From Acidisoma sp. PAMC 29798 (GTDB lineage Bacteria > Pseudomonadota > Alphaproteobacteria > Acetobacterales > Acetobacteraceae): a DNA stretch of 64,000 bases. The position numbers were made by a program, and so were the translations under genes. Positions within the stretch are counted from its first letter, which is position 1. Every line of letters begins with the position of its first letter. Below, piece by piece: positions 63,654 through 64,000 of this stretch. The DNA is taken from contig NZ_CP126994.1 in assembly GCF_030252425.1 (NCBI RefSeq), positions 1,488,001 through 1,552,000 of the forward strand, written 5' to 3'. The notes under the pieces are model-generated. The model did not search any database and was not told the DNA's origin. It was given only the letters and a program-made list of their open reading frames with translations.

Positions 63654-64000
63654 AACAGCGTGCAAAAGTTCCCAGATTCCAGGGGTAAACAGCGTCCAAT
63701 AGTTTCCACCCTGGTCGTGCGATCATCCGGCATTTTTGCTGGGGAATCTGGGGTGCTGCTCATGGACTTGATTGCCGAGATCCGGCGCCGCCATCTGGTC
63801 CGCCACGAGAGCATCAGCTCGATCGCGCGGGACCTTAAGCTGTGCCGGCAGACCGTCCGCCGGCATTGCCGGACCGAAGCCCAGCCGTCCTACCAGCGCA
63901 GCCGGCAGCCAACGCCGATGCTGGGAGCGGTCCAGCAGACGCTGGAGACGTGGCTGCGGACCGAAGGGCTTCTCCCGAAAGCCCAGCGCCGCACGGCCCA
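63649..64000 (+). mobile_element. IS21-family insertion sequence, left end (continues past window)
   Basis: The left end is TGTAAAACAGCG, beginning with the TG typical of IS21. Two direct repeats follow: TAAAACAGCGTGCAAAAGTT then CCCA at 63651-63674, and TAAACAGCGTCCAATAGTTT then CCA at 63686-63708, the transposase-binding repeats expected at an IS21 end. An istA reading frame begins about 110 bases in. The right end and istB are outside the window. It has inserted into the relaxase gene. Confidence 0.88.
63762..64000 (+). CDS. istA: IS21-family transposase IstA, N-terminal part
   Basis: 79 codons visible, open to the right edge. The chain starts MDLIAEIRRRHLVRHESISS with the helix-turn-helix SIARDLKLCRQTVRRHCR that binds the IS ends, then the linker QRSRQPTPMLGAVQQTLETW. 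This is the DNA-binding head of IstA, the DDE transposase of IS21 elements, which acts with the ATPase IstB. Start ATG 63762 is assumed; an in-frame GTG at 63753 would add three residues. Catalytic domain not in the window. Confidence 0.85.
   Translation, partial: MDLIAEIRRRHLVRHESISSIARDLKLCRQTVRRHCRTEAQPSYQRSRQPTPMLGAVQQTLETWLRTEGLLPKAQRRTA

Noticed and set aside
63651-63708. Two similar ~23-bp direct repeats, possible start of a CRISPR-like or iteron array
   Set aside because: Only two copies; they match the transposase-binding repeats expected inside an IS21 end.

Overview
The window is high-GC DNA with dense, often overlapping genes (ATGA and GTGA stop/start overlaps recur) that reads as chromosome of an alphaproteobacterium. 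Pointers are a heme-binding FixL with FixJ, several ribose-type ABC sugar importers, a MocR-type regulator and a bacterial alpha-2-macroglobulin/PbpC pair. I cannot fix the family (Acetobacteraceae and Hyphomicrobiales are both plausible). I saw no rRNA, tRNA or CRISPR array.

Region by region. 1-2411: the 5' part of a glycine-rich beta-helix surface protein that runs off the left edge, a secreted unknown and a LuxR-type regulator, all on the minus strand. 2895-4297: two tandem MarC membrane proteins. 4346-14915: a carbohydrate locus holding a GntR regulator, a uronate-dehydrogenase-like SDR, a DenD-like D-erythronate dehydrogenase and a complete ABC importer. Opposite it lie the tetrulose-phosphate isomerase pair DerI/LerI (EryI/EryH type), then an EamA exporter and a Gfo/Idh/MocA oxidoreductase. 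Together these suggest uptake and breakdown of a four-carbon sugar, polyol or acid, but no kinase is present. 15096-22198: alpha-2-macroglobulin and PbpC. 22209-25719: a second ribose-type ABC importer. 25863-28859: FixL, FixJ and a lone receiver. 28919-36207: a minus-strand run APC permease, [2Fe-2S] ferredoxin, M24 peptidase, amidase and cyclic-nucleotide-domain MscS channel, divergent from a MocR regulator. 36263-55815: catabolic and housekeeping genes (divergent SRAP protein, isochorismatase-like hydrolase, MFS transporter, two esterases, atypical SDR with LysR regulator, PuuE-like/epimerase/M20 operon with a divergent SDR, orphan Tat-exported binding protein, ABC exporter, LLM monooxygenase, DNA polymerase IV, lipoprotein, metallophosphoesterase, DoxX).

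56000-64000 is different: lower GC, small hypothetical genes, many palindromes, a small serine recombinase, a MobC-like protein and a MobA/MobL relaxase. It looks like an integrated mobilizable element. Its relaxase gene is cut short by an IS21-family insertion sequence whose first bases create the relaxase stop codon. The element also carries a HExxH metallopeptidase-like gene in an operon with the MobC-like gene, an unrecognised ~490-residue protein behind a 300-bp palindrome-rich region, and tiny acidic proteins.

Five copies of a palindromic repeat (two ~30-bp arms, core GTAGGGCGGA...TTCCGCC) sit between genes at 11534, 14929, 31973, 39100 and 46703. They are the main non-coding structure of the core region.
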